Part shown: positions 1-9,100 of the stretch, piece after piece
Layout of the letters: every line of letters starts with the position of its first letter
Numbering within the stretch: the stretch's first letter is position 1
Assembly: GCA_946480055.1 (NCBI GenBank)
Contig: CAMLID010000044.1
Coordinates: forward strand, 1-26,242
Source: an uncultured Lysobacter sp.
GTDB lineage: Bacteria > Pseudomonadota > Gammaproteobacteria > Xanthomonadales > Xanthomonadaceae
DNA: 26,242 bases
Direction of reading: 5' to 3'
Made by a program: the position numbers and the translations under genes
The notes under the pieces: model-generated
Told to the model about the DNA's origin: nothing
Seen by the model: only the letters and a program-made list of their open reading frames with translations
The model's database searches: none

Positions 1-2910
1 CTGGAAATCATGCTCGACGGCCCGATCGGCGCGGCCGCGTTCAACAACGAGTTCGGCCGCCCCAACCTGGTCGGCTATTTCCGCAGCTTCGAACTGTCCG
101 AAGGCGGCCACGCGCGCGCCTACGACAAGCCGATCATGCTCGCCGGCGGCCTCGGCGCGATGGACCGCATCCAGGTCGCCAAGCTCGGCCTCAAGCCCGG
201 TCACGCGGTGATCGTGCTCGGCGGCCCGGCGATGCTGATCGGCCTCGGCGGCGGCGCCGCCAGTTCGGTCGCGTCCGGCGACAGCGCCGAAGACCTGGAT
301 TTCGCCAGCGTCCAGCGCGACAACCCGGAAATGGAGCGTCGCTGCCAGGAAGTGATCGACCGCTGCGTCGCGCTCGGCGAACGCAATCCGATCGCGTCGA
401 TCCACGACGTCGGCGCCGGCGGCCTGTCCAACGCGATCCCGGAACTGCTGCACGATTCCGGCCTCGGCGGCGTGATCGACCTGGCGCGCGTGCCCAGCGA
501 CGATCCCTCGCTGTCGCCGATGCAGTTGTGGTGCAACGAATCGCAGGAACGCTACGTGCTTGGCCTGCCGGCCGACCGCGTTGCCGACTTCGCCGCGATC
601 TGCGAGCGCGAGCGCTGCCCGTTCGCGGTGGTCGGTTACGCGACCGCGGAAGAACGCCTGGTGGTGGGTTACGGCGCAACCGTCGAAGCGGTCTACGGCG
701 CTGGCGCCGCTGCCAACGCGGATTGGTCGATCGACCTGCCGATGGACCTGCTGTTCGGCAAGCCGCCGAAGATGCATCGCGACACCCGTCGCCCGCCGCC
801 CGCACCGTGGCCGGCGCTGCAGTGGAACGGCCTGGATCTGCATCAGGCCGCGCTGCGCGTGCTCGCGCATCCGACCGTCGCCTCCAAGCAGTTTCTGGTC
901 ACCATCGGCGACCGCAGCGTCGGCGGCCTGACCGCGCGCGACCAGATGATCGGCCCCTGGCAACTGCCGCTGGCCGATTGCGCGATCACGCTGTCGGGCT
1001 TCGAGGGTTATGTCGGCGAAGCGATGGCGATCGGCGAACGCACGCCGCTGGCGCTGCTCGACGCCGGCGCCGCCGCGCGCATGGCCGTGGGCGAGGCGAT
1101 CACCAACCTCTGCGCCGCGCCGGTGGAATCGCTGAACCGGATCAAGCTGTCGGCGAACTGGATGGCCGCGGCCGGACACCCGGGCGAAGACGCGCTGCTG
1201 TTCGACGCGGTCAAGGCCGTGGGCATGGAGCTGTGCCCGGAACTCGAACTGAGCATCCCGGTCGGCAAGGATTCGCTGTCGATGCAGGCGCAATGGCAGG
1301 CCGACGGCGTCGCCCACAAATCGGTGTCGCCGGTGTCGCTGATCGTCAGCGCGTTCGCGCCGGTGGTCGACGTGCGCCAGCAACTCACTCCGCTGCTCGC
1401 GCGCGAGCCCGAGAGCGAGCTGTGGCTGATCGGCCTGGGCGCCGGCAAGCAGCGCCTCGGCGGTTCGGTGCTGGCGCAGTGCCATCCGCACGCAGCGGGC
1501 AACGGCAACGGTGACGGCCTGCCGGCCTTCGCCGGTCTGTCCGCCGACGGCGACCGCGACGATCTGGGCGTGCCCGATCTGGATCACCCGCAGCGCCTGC
1601 GCGATTTCTTCGAACTGATCCGCGACGCGCGCGAAGCCGGCCTGCTGCTGGCCTATCACGACCGCAGCGACGGCGGCGCCTTCGCCGCGCTGTGCGAAAT
1701 GGCGTTCTGCTCGCGTCTGGGCCTGGACATCAGCCTCGACGGTTGGGGCGAGGATCCGTTCCGCACCCTGTTCAACGAGGAACTCGGTGCGATCGTGCAG
1801 ATATCCTCCGAGGACCGCGCCGAGTTCGCCGACCTGGTCGCGCGCCACGGCCTGATCGACTGCGCCCAGCGCATCGCCAAGCCGGTGCTGAGCCGGGTCG
1901 AAGGCTCCGCCGCCGCGCCCGCGATCCGCGTGCGCGAGGACGGCGAGACCCTGGCCGAATGGCGCTGGGACGAGCTGTTCGATGCCTGGTGGTCGGTCAG
2001 CCACGCCATGCAGAAGCTGCGCGACAACCCCGACTGTGCCGACGAGGAGCGCGCGATCGCGCGCGACTTCGCCGCGCCGGGCCTGAAGACCAAGCTCAGC
2101 TTCGATCCGGCCGACGACGTCGCCGCGCCGTTCATCAACCTGGGTGTGCGCCCCAAGGTCGCGATCCTGCGCGAGCAGGGCGTCAACGGCCAGATCGAGA
2201 TGGCCGCTGCGTTCGACCGCGCCGGTTTCGAAGCCTTCGACGTGCACATGAGCGACCTGATCTCCGGCCGCGTCTCGCTGCAGGACTATAAAGGCTTCGC
2301 CGCCTGCGGCGGTTTCAGCTACGGCGATGTGCTCGGCGCCGGTCGCGGCTGGGCCACCAGCGTGCTCGAGCGCAGCGCGCTGCGCGATGCCTTCGCCGCG
2401 TTCTTCGCGCGCGAGGACAGCTTCTCGCTCGGCGTCTGCAACGGCTGCCAGATGCTGGCCCAGCTCAAGCCGATCATCCCCGGAGCCGAACACTGGCCGC
2501 GCTTCCTGCGCAACCGCAGCGAGCAGTTCGAGGCACGCCTGGGCTTGCTGGAAGTGGCCGAGTCGCCGTCGCTGTTCTTCCGCGGCATGGCCGGTTCGCG
2601 CATCCCGGTGTCGGTGGCGCACGGCGAAGGCCGCGCCAGCTTCGACAACAACCTCGACCAGAGCGCCGCCGATATCTCGCTGCGCTACGTCGACGGCGAA
2701 GGCCGCATCGCCGAACGCTATCCGCTGAACCCGAACGGCTCGCCCGACGGCATCGCCGGCCTGACCTCGCGCGACGGTCGCGCGACCATCCTGATGCCGC
2801 ACCCCGAGCGCACCCTGCGCAGCGCCAACCTGAGCTGGGCGCCGCGCGACTGGACCGGCGACTCGCCGTGGATGCGCATGTTCCGCAACGCGCGGGTGTG
2901 GGTGGGGTAA
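1..2910 (+). CDS. purL: Phosphoribosylformylglycinamidine synthase PurL (3' part, start outside window)
   Basis: This cytosolic enzyme makes FGAM from FGAR, ATP and glutamine, the fourth step of purine synthesis. The frame is open from the first base to a TAA, giving 969 codons. Large single-chain PurL proteins run to about 1,300 residues, so roughly the first quarter is missing. Visible parts, counted from the first codon in the window, are the end of the first synthetase half, a second AIRS-like half with the LSIPVGKDSL and YHDRSDGGAF stretches, and a C-terminal class-I glutaminase domain from about residue 720. That domain carries the nucleophile Cys813 in GVCNGCQML and His934/Glu936 in MPHPE, so the triad is intact. 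One oddity is a short REP-like peptide VLSRVEG near residue 630. A strong terminator follows the stop. Family assignment is secure. Confidence 0.97.
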   Translation: MEIMLDGPIGAAAFNNEFGRPNLVGYFRSFELSEGGHARAYDKPIMLAGGLGAMDRIQVAKLGLKPGHAVIVLGGPAMLIGLGGGAASSVASGDSAEDLDFASVQRDNPEMERRCQEVIDRCVALGERNPIASIHDVGAGGLSNAIPELLHDSGLGGVIDLARVPSDDPSLSPMQLWCNESQERYVLGLPADRVADFAAICERERCPFAVVGYATAEERLVVGYGATVEAVYGAGAAANADWSIDLPMDLLFGKPPKMHRDTRRPPPAPWPALQWNGLDLHQAALRVLAHPTVASKQFLVTIGDRSVGGLTARDQMIGPWQLPLADCAITLSGFEGYVGEAMAIGERTPLALLDAGAAARMAVGEAITNLCAAPVESLNRIKLSANWMAAAGHPGEDALLFDAVKAVGMELCPELELSIPVGKDSLSMQAQWQADGVAHKSVSPVSLIVSAFAPVVDVRQQLTPLLAREPESELWLIGLGAGKQRLGGSVLAQCHPHAAGNGNGDGLPAFAGLSADGDRDDLGVPDLDHPQRLRDFFELIRDAREAGLLLAYHDRSDGGAFAALCEMAFCSRLGLDISLDGWGEDPFRTLFNEELGAIVQISSEDRAEFADLVARHGLIDCAQRIAKPVLSRVEGSAAAPAIRVREDGETLAEWRWDELFDAWWSVSHAMQKLRDNPDCADEERAIARDFAAPGLKTKLSFDPADDVAAPFINLGVRPKVAILREQGVNGQIEMAAAFDRAGFEAFDVHMSDLISGRVSLQDYKGFAACGGFSYGDVLGAGRGWATSVLERSALRDAFAAFFAREDSFSLGVCNGCQMLAQLKPIIPGAEHWPRFLRNRSEQFEARLGLLEVAESPSLFFRGMAGSRIPVSVAHGEGRASFDNNLDQSAADISLRYVDGEGRIAERYPLNPNGSPDGIAGLTSRDGRATILMPHPERTLRSANLSWAPRDWTGDSPWMRMFRNARVWVG
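1885..1904. repeat. REP-like short repeat embedded in purL coding sequence
   Basis: The 20 bases GTGCTGAGCCGGGTCGAAGG resemble the dispersed intergenic repeat with a CCTTCGAC...CTCAG core found in many bacteria, read on the other strand. In frame they encode VLSRVEG, followed by an Ala/Ser-rich linker. The site is a loop between the second synthetase half and the glutaminase domain, where extra residues would be tolerated. I see no second copy in this window, so the repeat identity rests on recalled consensus only. Confidence 0.4.
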
Positions 2911-2931
2911 GCACCGGCATAGCGATCTAGA

Positions 2932-2972
2932 AAAAAGCGAAGGGCGTCCGCGAGGGCGCCCTTCTGCTTTTT
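2932..2972 (+). terminator. Rho-independent terminator of purL
   Basis: Bases 2932-2946 pair with 2957-2972. The 15-bp stem has one bulged T (2965) and a 10-base loop. The GC-rich upper part ends in a run of T (2968-2972), and the matching A-run (2931-2936) would let it act in both directions. It starts about 20 bases after the purL stop and separates purL from the accessory block. Confidence 0.85.
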
Positions 2973-3292
2973 GCCGTCGCTCGCTCGGTTGCGCGGGTCG
3001 ATGCGTTGGTATCGCAATGCGACAACCGTGATCGAATCGAAACTTCGAACGCAACGTCTGCGCCGAAGCGTGTACGTGTTGCGCCGAGTCGTGATCTTCC
3101 GCGTACGCGGTCTGCGTAGTGCCGAATGCGATGCGCGCGCGGAAGAAAATTCGCGCGTCCGCTGCTGCGTTCAAGCGTGCGTTCACTGCGCCGAATCGAA
3201 CCCCCTTGAGCGCCGACGCAACCCACAATGCGTCCACACGATCGGGCGATGCCGCCCGGTCTTACATCGGGCCAGGGATCAAGGGGAAGGCC
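2973..3292. other. Intergenic leader upstream of the first RHS gene
   Basis: About 320 bases without a convincing gene. An open frame continuous with the RHS gene starts at 3119, but its first 58 codons are Arg-rich and unlike a secreted protein start, so I read them as non-coding. Two hairpins are visible: 3134-3157, with an AT-rich loop and CGCGC arms, and a perfect 6-bp stem at 3243-3258 (CGGGCG-ATGC-CGCCCG) lying 22 bases before the ribosome binding site. Neither has a T-run. No good -35/-10 pair was found. Confidence 0.5.
3281..3286 (+). promoter_or_regulatory. Ribosome binding site deciding the GTG start of the first RHS gene
   Basis: AAGGGG lies 6 bases before GTG 3293. Translation from that GTG opens directly with a signal peptide (MRYLIGALLTLTSCAAYA), whereas the upstream ATG at 3119 has no such site and gives a long basic extension. 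This supports 3293 as the start. Confidence 0.75.
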
Positions 3293-6079
3293 GTGCGATA
3301 TCTGATCGGGGCGTTGCTTACTCTCACTTCGTGCGCGGCGTACGCGCAGAAAGCGCCGTGGGAGGAATACGACAAGCTCATCAAGTCGGCGCAGACCATC
3401 AAGTCTGAGGGCCCGACCTTGTTCGGCGATTCCGTCAACCTCTATACGGGCGCGACTTCGTTCGCGACCGTGGATGTGTCGATACCCGGCAACTTTCCGA
3501 TTCCGGTGGCGCTGGGGCGGCGTTTCTCGCCGCAGAGCGACGCGCGCAGTCGACCGTTTGGCGACTGGGATTGGGATGTTCCCTACATCAGCGGCATGTT
3601 CAGTCGTGCCGAGGGCTGGGTGCTGGGAACTTCAGCGGCCACTGCCAGTGCGAATCGTTGCTCGTTTCCCACCAGTCCCGAGACGGCGCGACCGCCGTCG
3701 GTGAAAGTGCAAAGCTCGACGCCGGCCAGCGCGCCGGCGGTGCAGCCCTGGGAGTACTGGAGCGGCTATAGCATGTCGGTTGCCGGCGGCAATCAGGAGT
3801 TGCTGGTCGCGACGGCCGAGACGCGGCCGCGCCCTACCGACGGCGGAGTCTATCCGTGGGTCACCAACAAGCATTGGCACCTGTCCTGCGTGCCGAGCTT
3901 GCAGAGTGGGCAAGCCGGCGAGGGCTTCATGGCGCATTCGCCGGACGGTACCCGCTATCGCTTCGACTGGATGGTCGCGCGCCCCTCGGACGATCTGTTG
4001 AAGCCGGTTATGAGTCAGGGTGCCGTCCTGCAGCGGCCGGTGCCGCGCGACGAGATTCGTTTGTATCCGACCCGCGTCGAGGATCGCTTCGGCAACTGGG
4101 TGGCGTACGGTTGGAGCGGCAACCAGCTGATGACGATCAGCTCCAGCGACGGACGTCAGCTCAGCCTGAGCTGGGAAAACGTCAACGGCTACGACCGCGT
4201 CGTCAAGGTCGCGACCAACACCGGCCGGGAGTGGAACTACGGCTATTCCGCGTATTCGCAATTGACCGCGGTGACGCTGCCGGACAGCAGTCAATGGATG
4301 ATCAATTTCGGCGCGCTCTGGGGGCCTCCGATCTACGATCCGGCCGAAGAGACCATGACCGACGGCAGGCGCGTACCGCTTCAGGATAAGGCGGTGTATT
4401 GCTCGTGGATGCGCGTACTCAGGCCGTGGACGCGAACCGCGACCATTCGTCATCCGTCCGGAGCCAGCGGCGAATTCGTGTTCCAGACGATTCGCCACGG
4501 CCGCAACGAAGTGCCGTTCGATTGCATCATTCCGCCGAATATGGGGCCGCGTCCGGAGCCCGACTTCCAGCCGGGCGACGACACCTTGAATGCCATGATC
4601 CCGGCGCGCTTCGACGTGCTGGCCTTGCGCACCAAGCGGGTCACCGGTCCGGGCCTGCCGTCCAGCGCGTGGACCTACGACTACACCACGCCGACCGGCA
4701 ACTGGGAGGGCGACTGCCCGAGCTGCGCCACCACCAAGGCCACCACCGTCACCGGTCCTACCGGCGATCGCACGGTCAGTACCTATGGTGTGGTCTACAA
4801 CGACAATGAGGGGCAGTTGCTGAAGACCGACGTCTACGCCGGCAGCACCGTGCTGCGTAGCTCGACCACCACCTATCTCAGCAACGCCGCCGCGCCGCAG
4901 CAGGCGTTCGCCGATCGCATGGGCGTCAGTCCGCAGATCCGCCTGGATTCGTTCTCGTCCGAGCGCCAGCGGCCGACGGTGTTCAGTTCGGTGCAGCAGG
5001 ACGGCGTACGTTTCGATACCGCCTACGAAACCTTCGACGAGTTCGCCCAGGTCACGCGTACCGGGCAATCGAGCACCCTGGGCTACAGCCGCACCGACCT
5101 CACCGAGTACTTCAACGACAAGGCGAAGTGGGTGATCGGTCAGGTCCAGCGCCAGACCAACTTCAACACCGCTGCGATCCCGTCGCGCACCGAGTTCGAC
5201 CCCGCCACCGCGCTGCCCGTGCGCACCTTCGCCTACGAGAAGCCGCAACAGACCCTGGCCTACAACACCGACGGCACCCTGGCTTCGGTGGCCGACGGAC
5301 GTGGACTGACCACCGCCGTCAGCGACTGGAAGCGCGGCATGCCGCAAATGGTGCGCTTCCATGACGGCACGCAGAAGCTCGTGGGTGTGGACGGCAACGG
5401 CTGGATCGGATCGGTTACCGACGAGAACGGCTATACCACCGGTTACGCCTACGATCTTATGGGCCGCATCACACGCGTCACGCCGCCCACGGGCGATGAG
5501 GTGGCATGGCTGGAGACAGTGCTGCAGTTCGAGCCCATCGCCCAAGCCGAGTACGGGGTCGAAGCCGGCCATTGGCGCCAGGTCGTGACCACCGGCAACC
5601 GCAAGAAGGTCGTCGTCTTCGACGCCCTGTGGCGCCCCGTCGTCGAGCTCGAAGAGGATGCGTCGAACCCGAGCGGCACCCGTCGTTGGAACGCGAAGCG
5701 CTACGACGAGGAAGGCCGCACCGTGTTCGCGTCCTATCCGCGCAATCCGTTCGTCGATGGCGAGACGACGTTCTCCGATGCTGCGCTCAAGGGCACCAAG
5801 ACCAGCTACGACGCCTTGGGCCGACCGACGCGCAGCGTGCAGGACGGCGAAGAAGGCCCCTTGACTACGGTGATCGACTATCCGGCCGGCTTCAAGCGCC
5901 GCACCACCGACCCGCGCGGTATCGCCACCAGCGAGAGCTTCGAGGTTTACGGCACGCCGAGCTACGACGCGCCGAGGCAGATCGATGCTGCCGAGAACAC
6001 GGTCGACAAGGCCCGCACCACGATCGTTCGCGACGTGCTGGGCAACACCAAAGAAATCGCGCGCGGTCCGGGCGGTTGA
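3293..6079 (+). CDS. Secreted RHS/YD-repeat protein, N-terminal half without core end
   Basis: A 928-residue protein. Residues 1-18 are a signal peptide with a likely AYA|Q cleavage; the LTSC inside it could instead be read as a weak lipobox. Residues 44-82 carry the RHS N-terminal pattern GDSVNLYTG...VDVSIPGN. From about 265 on come degenerate YD/RHS repeats, for example FGNWVAYGW, WNYGYSAYSQLTAV and, near 712, GYTTGYAYDLMGRITRV. RHS proteins form a hollow beta-shell that encloses a C-terminal cargo. This one stops at ARGPGG with no RFLSxDP core end and no cargo, so it is half a shell. The next gene downstream continues with matching YD repeats, suggesting that the two chains complete one shell or that one ancestral gene was divided. 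Export is inferred from the signal peptide; the function is unknown. Confidence 0.88.
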   Translation: MRYLIGALLTLTSCAAYAQKAPWEEYDKLIKSAQTIKSEGPTLFGDSVNLYTGATSFATVDVSIPGNFPIPVALGRRFSPQSDARSRPFGDWDWDVPYISGMFSRAEGWVLGTSAATASANRCSFPTSPETARPPSVKVQSSTPASAPAVQPWEYWSGYSMSVAGGNQELLVATAETRPRPTDGGVYPWVTNKHWHLSCVPSLQSGQAGEGFMAHSPDGTRYRFDWMVARPSDDLLKPVMSQGAVLQRPVPRDEIRLYPTRVEDRFGNWVAYGWSGNQLMTISSSDGRQLSLSWENVNGYDRVVKVATNTGREWNYGYSAYSQLTAVTLPDSSQWMINFGALWGPPIYDPAEETMTDGRRVPLQDKAVYCSWMRVLRPWTRTATIRHPSGASGEFVFQTIRHGRNEVPFDCIIPPNMGPRPEPDFQPGDDTLNAMIPARFDVLALRTKRVTGPGLPSSAWTYDYTTPTGNWEGDCPSCATTKATTVTGPTGDRTVSTYGVVYNDNEGQLLKTDVYAGSTVLRSSTTTYLSNAAAPQQAFADRMGVSPQIRLDSFSSERQRPTVFSSVQQDGVRFDTAYETFDEFAQVTRTGQSSTLGYSRTDLTEYFNDKAKWVIGQVQRQTNFNTAAIPSRTEFDPATALPVRTFAYEKPQQTLAYNTDGTLASVADGRGLTTAVSDWKRGMPQMVRFHDGTQKLVGVDGNGWIGSVTDENGYTTGYAYDLMGRITRVTPPTGDEVAWLETVLQFEPIAQAEYGVEAGHWRQVVTTGNRKKVVVFDALWRPVVELEEDASNPSGTRRWNAKRYDEEGRTVFASYPRNPFVDGETTFSDAALKGTKTSYDALGRPTRSVQDGEEGPLTTVIDYPAGFKRRTTDPRGIATSESFEVYGTPSYDAPRQIDAAENTVDKARTTIVRDVLGNTKEIARGPGG

Positions 6080-6088
6080 TCCGGCGTT

Positions 6089-6130
6089 AGCTCAGGGGAC
6101 CGCGGTCCGCGCGTCAGCTCGGGCCGCGGT
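6089..6130. repeat. Palindrome and imperfect direct repeat between the two RHS genes
   Basis: GGACCGCGGTCC (6097-6108) is a perfect 12-bp palindrome. It lies in an imperfect direct repeat: AGCTCAGGGGACCGCGGT (6089-6106) and AGCTCGGGCCGCGGT (6116-6130), which differ by three inserted bases. A small hairpin (GGCCG-GATT-CGGCC, 6148-6161) follows, just before the AGG that serves as ribosome binding site for the next gene (6165-6167). An operator or a scar of rearrangement are both possible. Confidence 0.45.
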
Positions 6131-6174
6131 AACGGCATAGAACAGCAGGCCGGATTCGGCCAACAGGTCGGTTT

Positions 6175-9100
6175 ATGTACAAGACACGCAATGTGATGCC
6201 CCAAGGGCGGGCGTCGAAGGCGTCGCAGCGGATGATGTTGTGGCTATGGTTGCTGCTGGCGACGTTGCTGCCGGGGCTGGCCGTCGCCGCGGCAGGGCCG
6301 ACGCTGAGTTTCAGCTACCCCGCCGCGCCGGAAATGAATTTCGCTGCGCCGGCCAACGTCAAGGTGTTGCTGAACGCCACGGCAGGCTGCGGCCCGATCA
6401 GCATCTTCGTCTCCGGTCCGGGGCTGGATACCTCGATCAACAACGGCGACACGCTCAGCAATCTGCCGCCCGGGCGCTACTTCATCGACGCCTATTTCGA
6501 AATGTGCGACCGACGCTGGCTCGAAACGCCGGTGAGCAACGGGCGTGCCTTCAACGTCCTGGGCGGCTCGATCACCGCCTCGCCAGGCACCTGCACCATT
6601 CCATGGGGCGGTAGCAGTTGCACGTCGACGATCAACTGGAGCTCGAACGCTCCCAGTGCGCAGATCTGGTACTCGCTACCAGACGGCAGCGGCATGTCCC
6701 TGTGGACGCAGGGACAGAACGGCTCGGCGCTGGCCGGGATCGACACCCGCGGGCGGCGCTTCTATCTCAAGAGCGGCGATCTGACCCTGGCGACGGTCGA
6801 TGTCGGTGCGGTGCCGACCAATAACGCCGCACCCTCGGTCGTTCTGACCGCACCGGCGCAGAATCAGGTCTTCCTGGCCGGCAGCGCCATCGCGCTCACC
6901 GCGAACGCCAGCGACGCCGACGACGGCGTGCAGCGCGTGGAGTTCCTGGTCGACGGGATCAAGATGGGCGAGGACACCAGCGCGCCCTACGAGCTGCATT
7001 GGACCATGCTCGAAGGCGGTCACTCGGTGACCGCGCGCGCCTTCGATACGCGCGGCGCCCAGACCACGTCGGCGGCGGTGAACATCATCGGCAACGGTCC
7101 GCCATCGGTGGTCTTGACGAGCCCGGCCAACGGCACCACGTCGGTCCTGCCAGGCGGCTTTCTGCTGAAGGCCAACGCGAGCGATCCCGACGGCATCGCG
7201 CGGGTCGAATTCGTCGCGAACAACGTCGTGGTGAACAGCGACACCGTCGCGCCCTACGAATTCCAGTGGTCCGGCGTGGGCGTGGGTACGCACACGGTCC
7301 ACGCGGTGGCGACCGATGGACGTGGTAGCCAAACCGCATCCGCAGTGGCGACCGTTACCGTCACCCAGCCGCCATCCGGTCCGACCGGCGTTGCGCGCCG
7401 TTACGTGTACGACGCATATCAGCAGCTATGCAAGGTGATCGAGCCCGAAACGGGCGCCACCGTGATGGGTTACGACGCAGCCGGCAACCTCGCCTGGTCG
7501 GCCGCCGGCCTTGACTTGCCGGATCAGAACAACTGCAACACCAACGAAGGCTATGCGTCCGGCCGCCGCGTCGACCGCGGCTACGACCAGCGCAATCGTC
7601 TGCACACCCTGGCGTTCCCTGACGGTCGTGGCAACCAGACCTGGATCTACACGCCCGACGGTCTGGCGAAAGAGGTAAGCACCAGCAACGACGGCCCGGA
7701 CCAGGGCGTGGTTGTTAACGCTTACGCCTACAACAGGCGTCGTCTGCTCAAATCCGAAGCGCTGAGCCAGGCCGGCTGGTACACCTGGACCAGCACCTAT
7801 GGTTATGACGCCTACGGCAACCGCAACGGCTATACCACTCCCGACGGTTTGCCGGTCAACTACACCAACAACGCGCTGGGTCAGCCGGTTAATGTCTCTT
7901 CGAGTTGGGGTAACCACGCCACAGGCATCAGTTACTACCCCAACGGCGCGATCAAGGAGTTCACGTACGGAAACGGCATCGTCCACACGCTGACTCAGAA
8001 TGCGCGTCAACTGCCGAACTCGAGCGCCGATGCCGGCGTGACCAGGTTGGATTACACCTACGATCCCAACGGCAACGTCAATAGCATCCTGGATCGGGTG
8101 CGCGGCGACACCTACAGCCGCTGGATGACCTACGACTATCGCGACCGTCTGACCGCCGCGGGTTCGTGCAGCTTCCTGGGCGATTGCTGGCACCGCTTCA
8201 CCTACGATCCGCTCGACAATCTCAAGAGCTGGACCCTGGGCGGCGTCAAGGATCACGCCACCTATTACTACGACGATCGCAATCGCCTGATCAATATCCG
8301 CAACAGCGCGGGCGCGGCGGTGCTCGGCCTGGGCTACGACGACCAGGGCAATCTGGAGAACAAGAACGGCCAAGCCTACCGGTTCGACTACGGCAACCGA
8401 CTGCGCAGTGTCGTCGACAAGGAAACCTATCGCTACGACGCTCATGGCCGGCGCGTGACCACTGGGCGTCCCGATTCCACATTCGCCCAGTCGTTCTACA
8501 GCCTAGACGGTCAACTGTTGCTGCGCGAGGACCATCACCACGGCGAAGCTCAGAACGACGACCACCCTGAGCTGAACATTCCGCACGTCTATTTGAACGG
8601 CAGCCTGCTGGCGACGATCGAATGGAATCGCGCGGCGGGCAACGGTCAGCTCAAGTACTACCACACCGATGCACTGGGCAGCCCGATCGCGGTCACGAAT
8701 GCCGTCGGCGCGGTGATCGATCGCACCGACTGGGAGCCGTTCGGTGCGGCGATCGGCAAGCCGAGCTACAACGGCGTCGGTTACGCCGGGCATGTGATGG
8801 ATGGTGCGACCGGGCTGATCTACATGCAGCAGCGCTACTACGACCAGAGCGTTGGGCGCTTCTTAAGCGTTGATCCTGTTACGGCCGATAAGGTTAAAGG
8901 ATCGAATTTTAATCGTTATTGGTATGCCAATAACAATCCTTACAAGTTTGCGGACCCTGACGGTCGTCAAGCCAAAGAGATGGGGCGATGGATTCGTGCT
9001 ATGTGGGATAACGACGGGGATTTCGACAAAGCAGAGAAGCAGGTGAAGGAACAACACGAGATGGACAAAAGAATCCTCAACCTGTTAGTCGATATGACTC

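Noticed and set aside
3206..3234. Promoter with TTGAGC as -35 before the first RHS gene
   Set aside because: No sequence resembling a -10 lies 15-18 bases downstream.
3119..3292. Extension of the first RHS gene to an upstream ATG
   Set aside because: The 58 added residues are Arg-rich with no signal peptide, and the GTG at 3293 has a strong ribosome binding site and opens a signal peptide directly.
3632..5572. 646-codon open frame on the minus strand
   Set aside because: It lies wholly opposite the first RHS gene, is a by-product of GC-rich codon structure, and shows no domain pattern.
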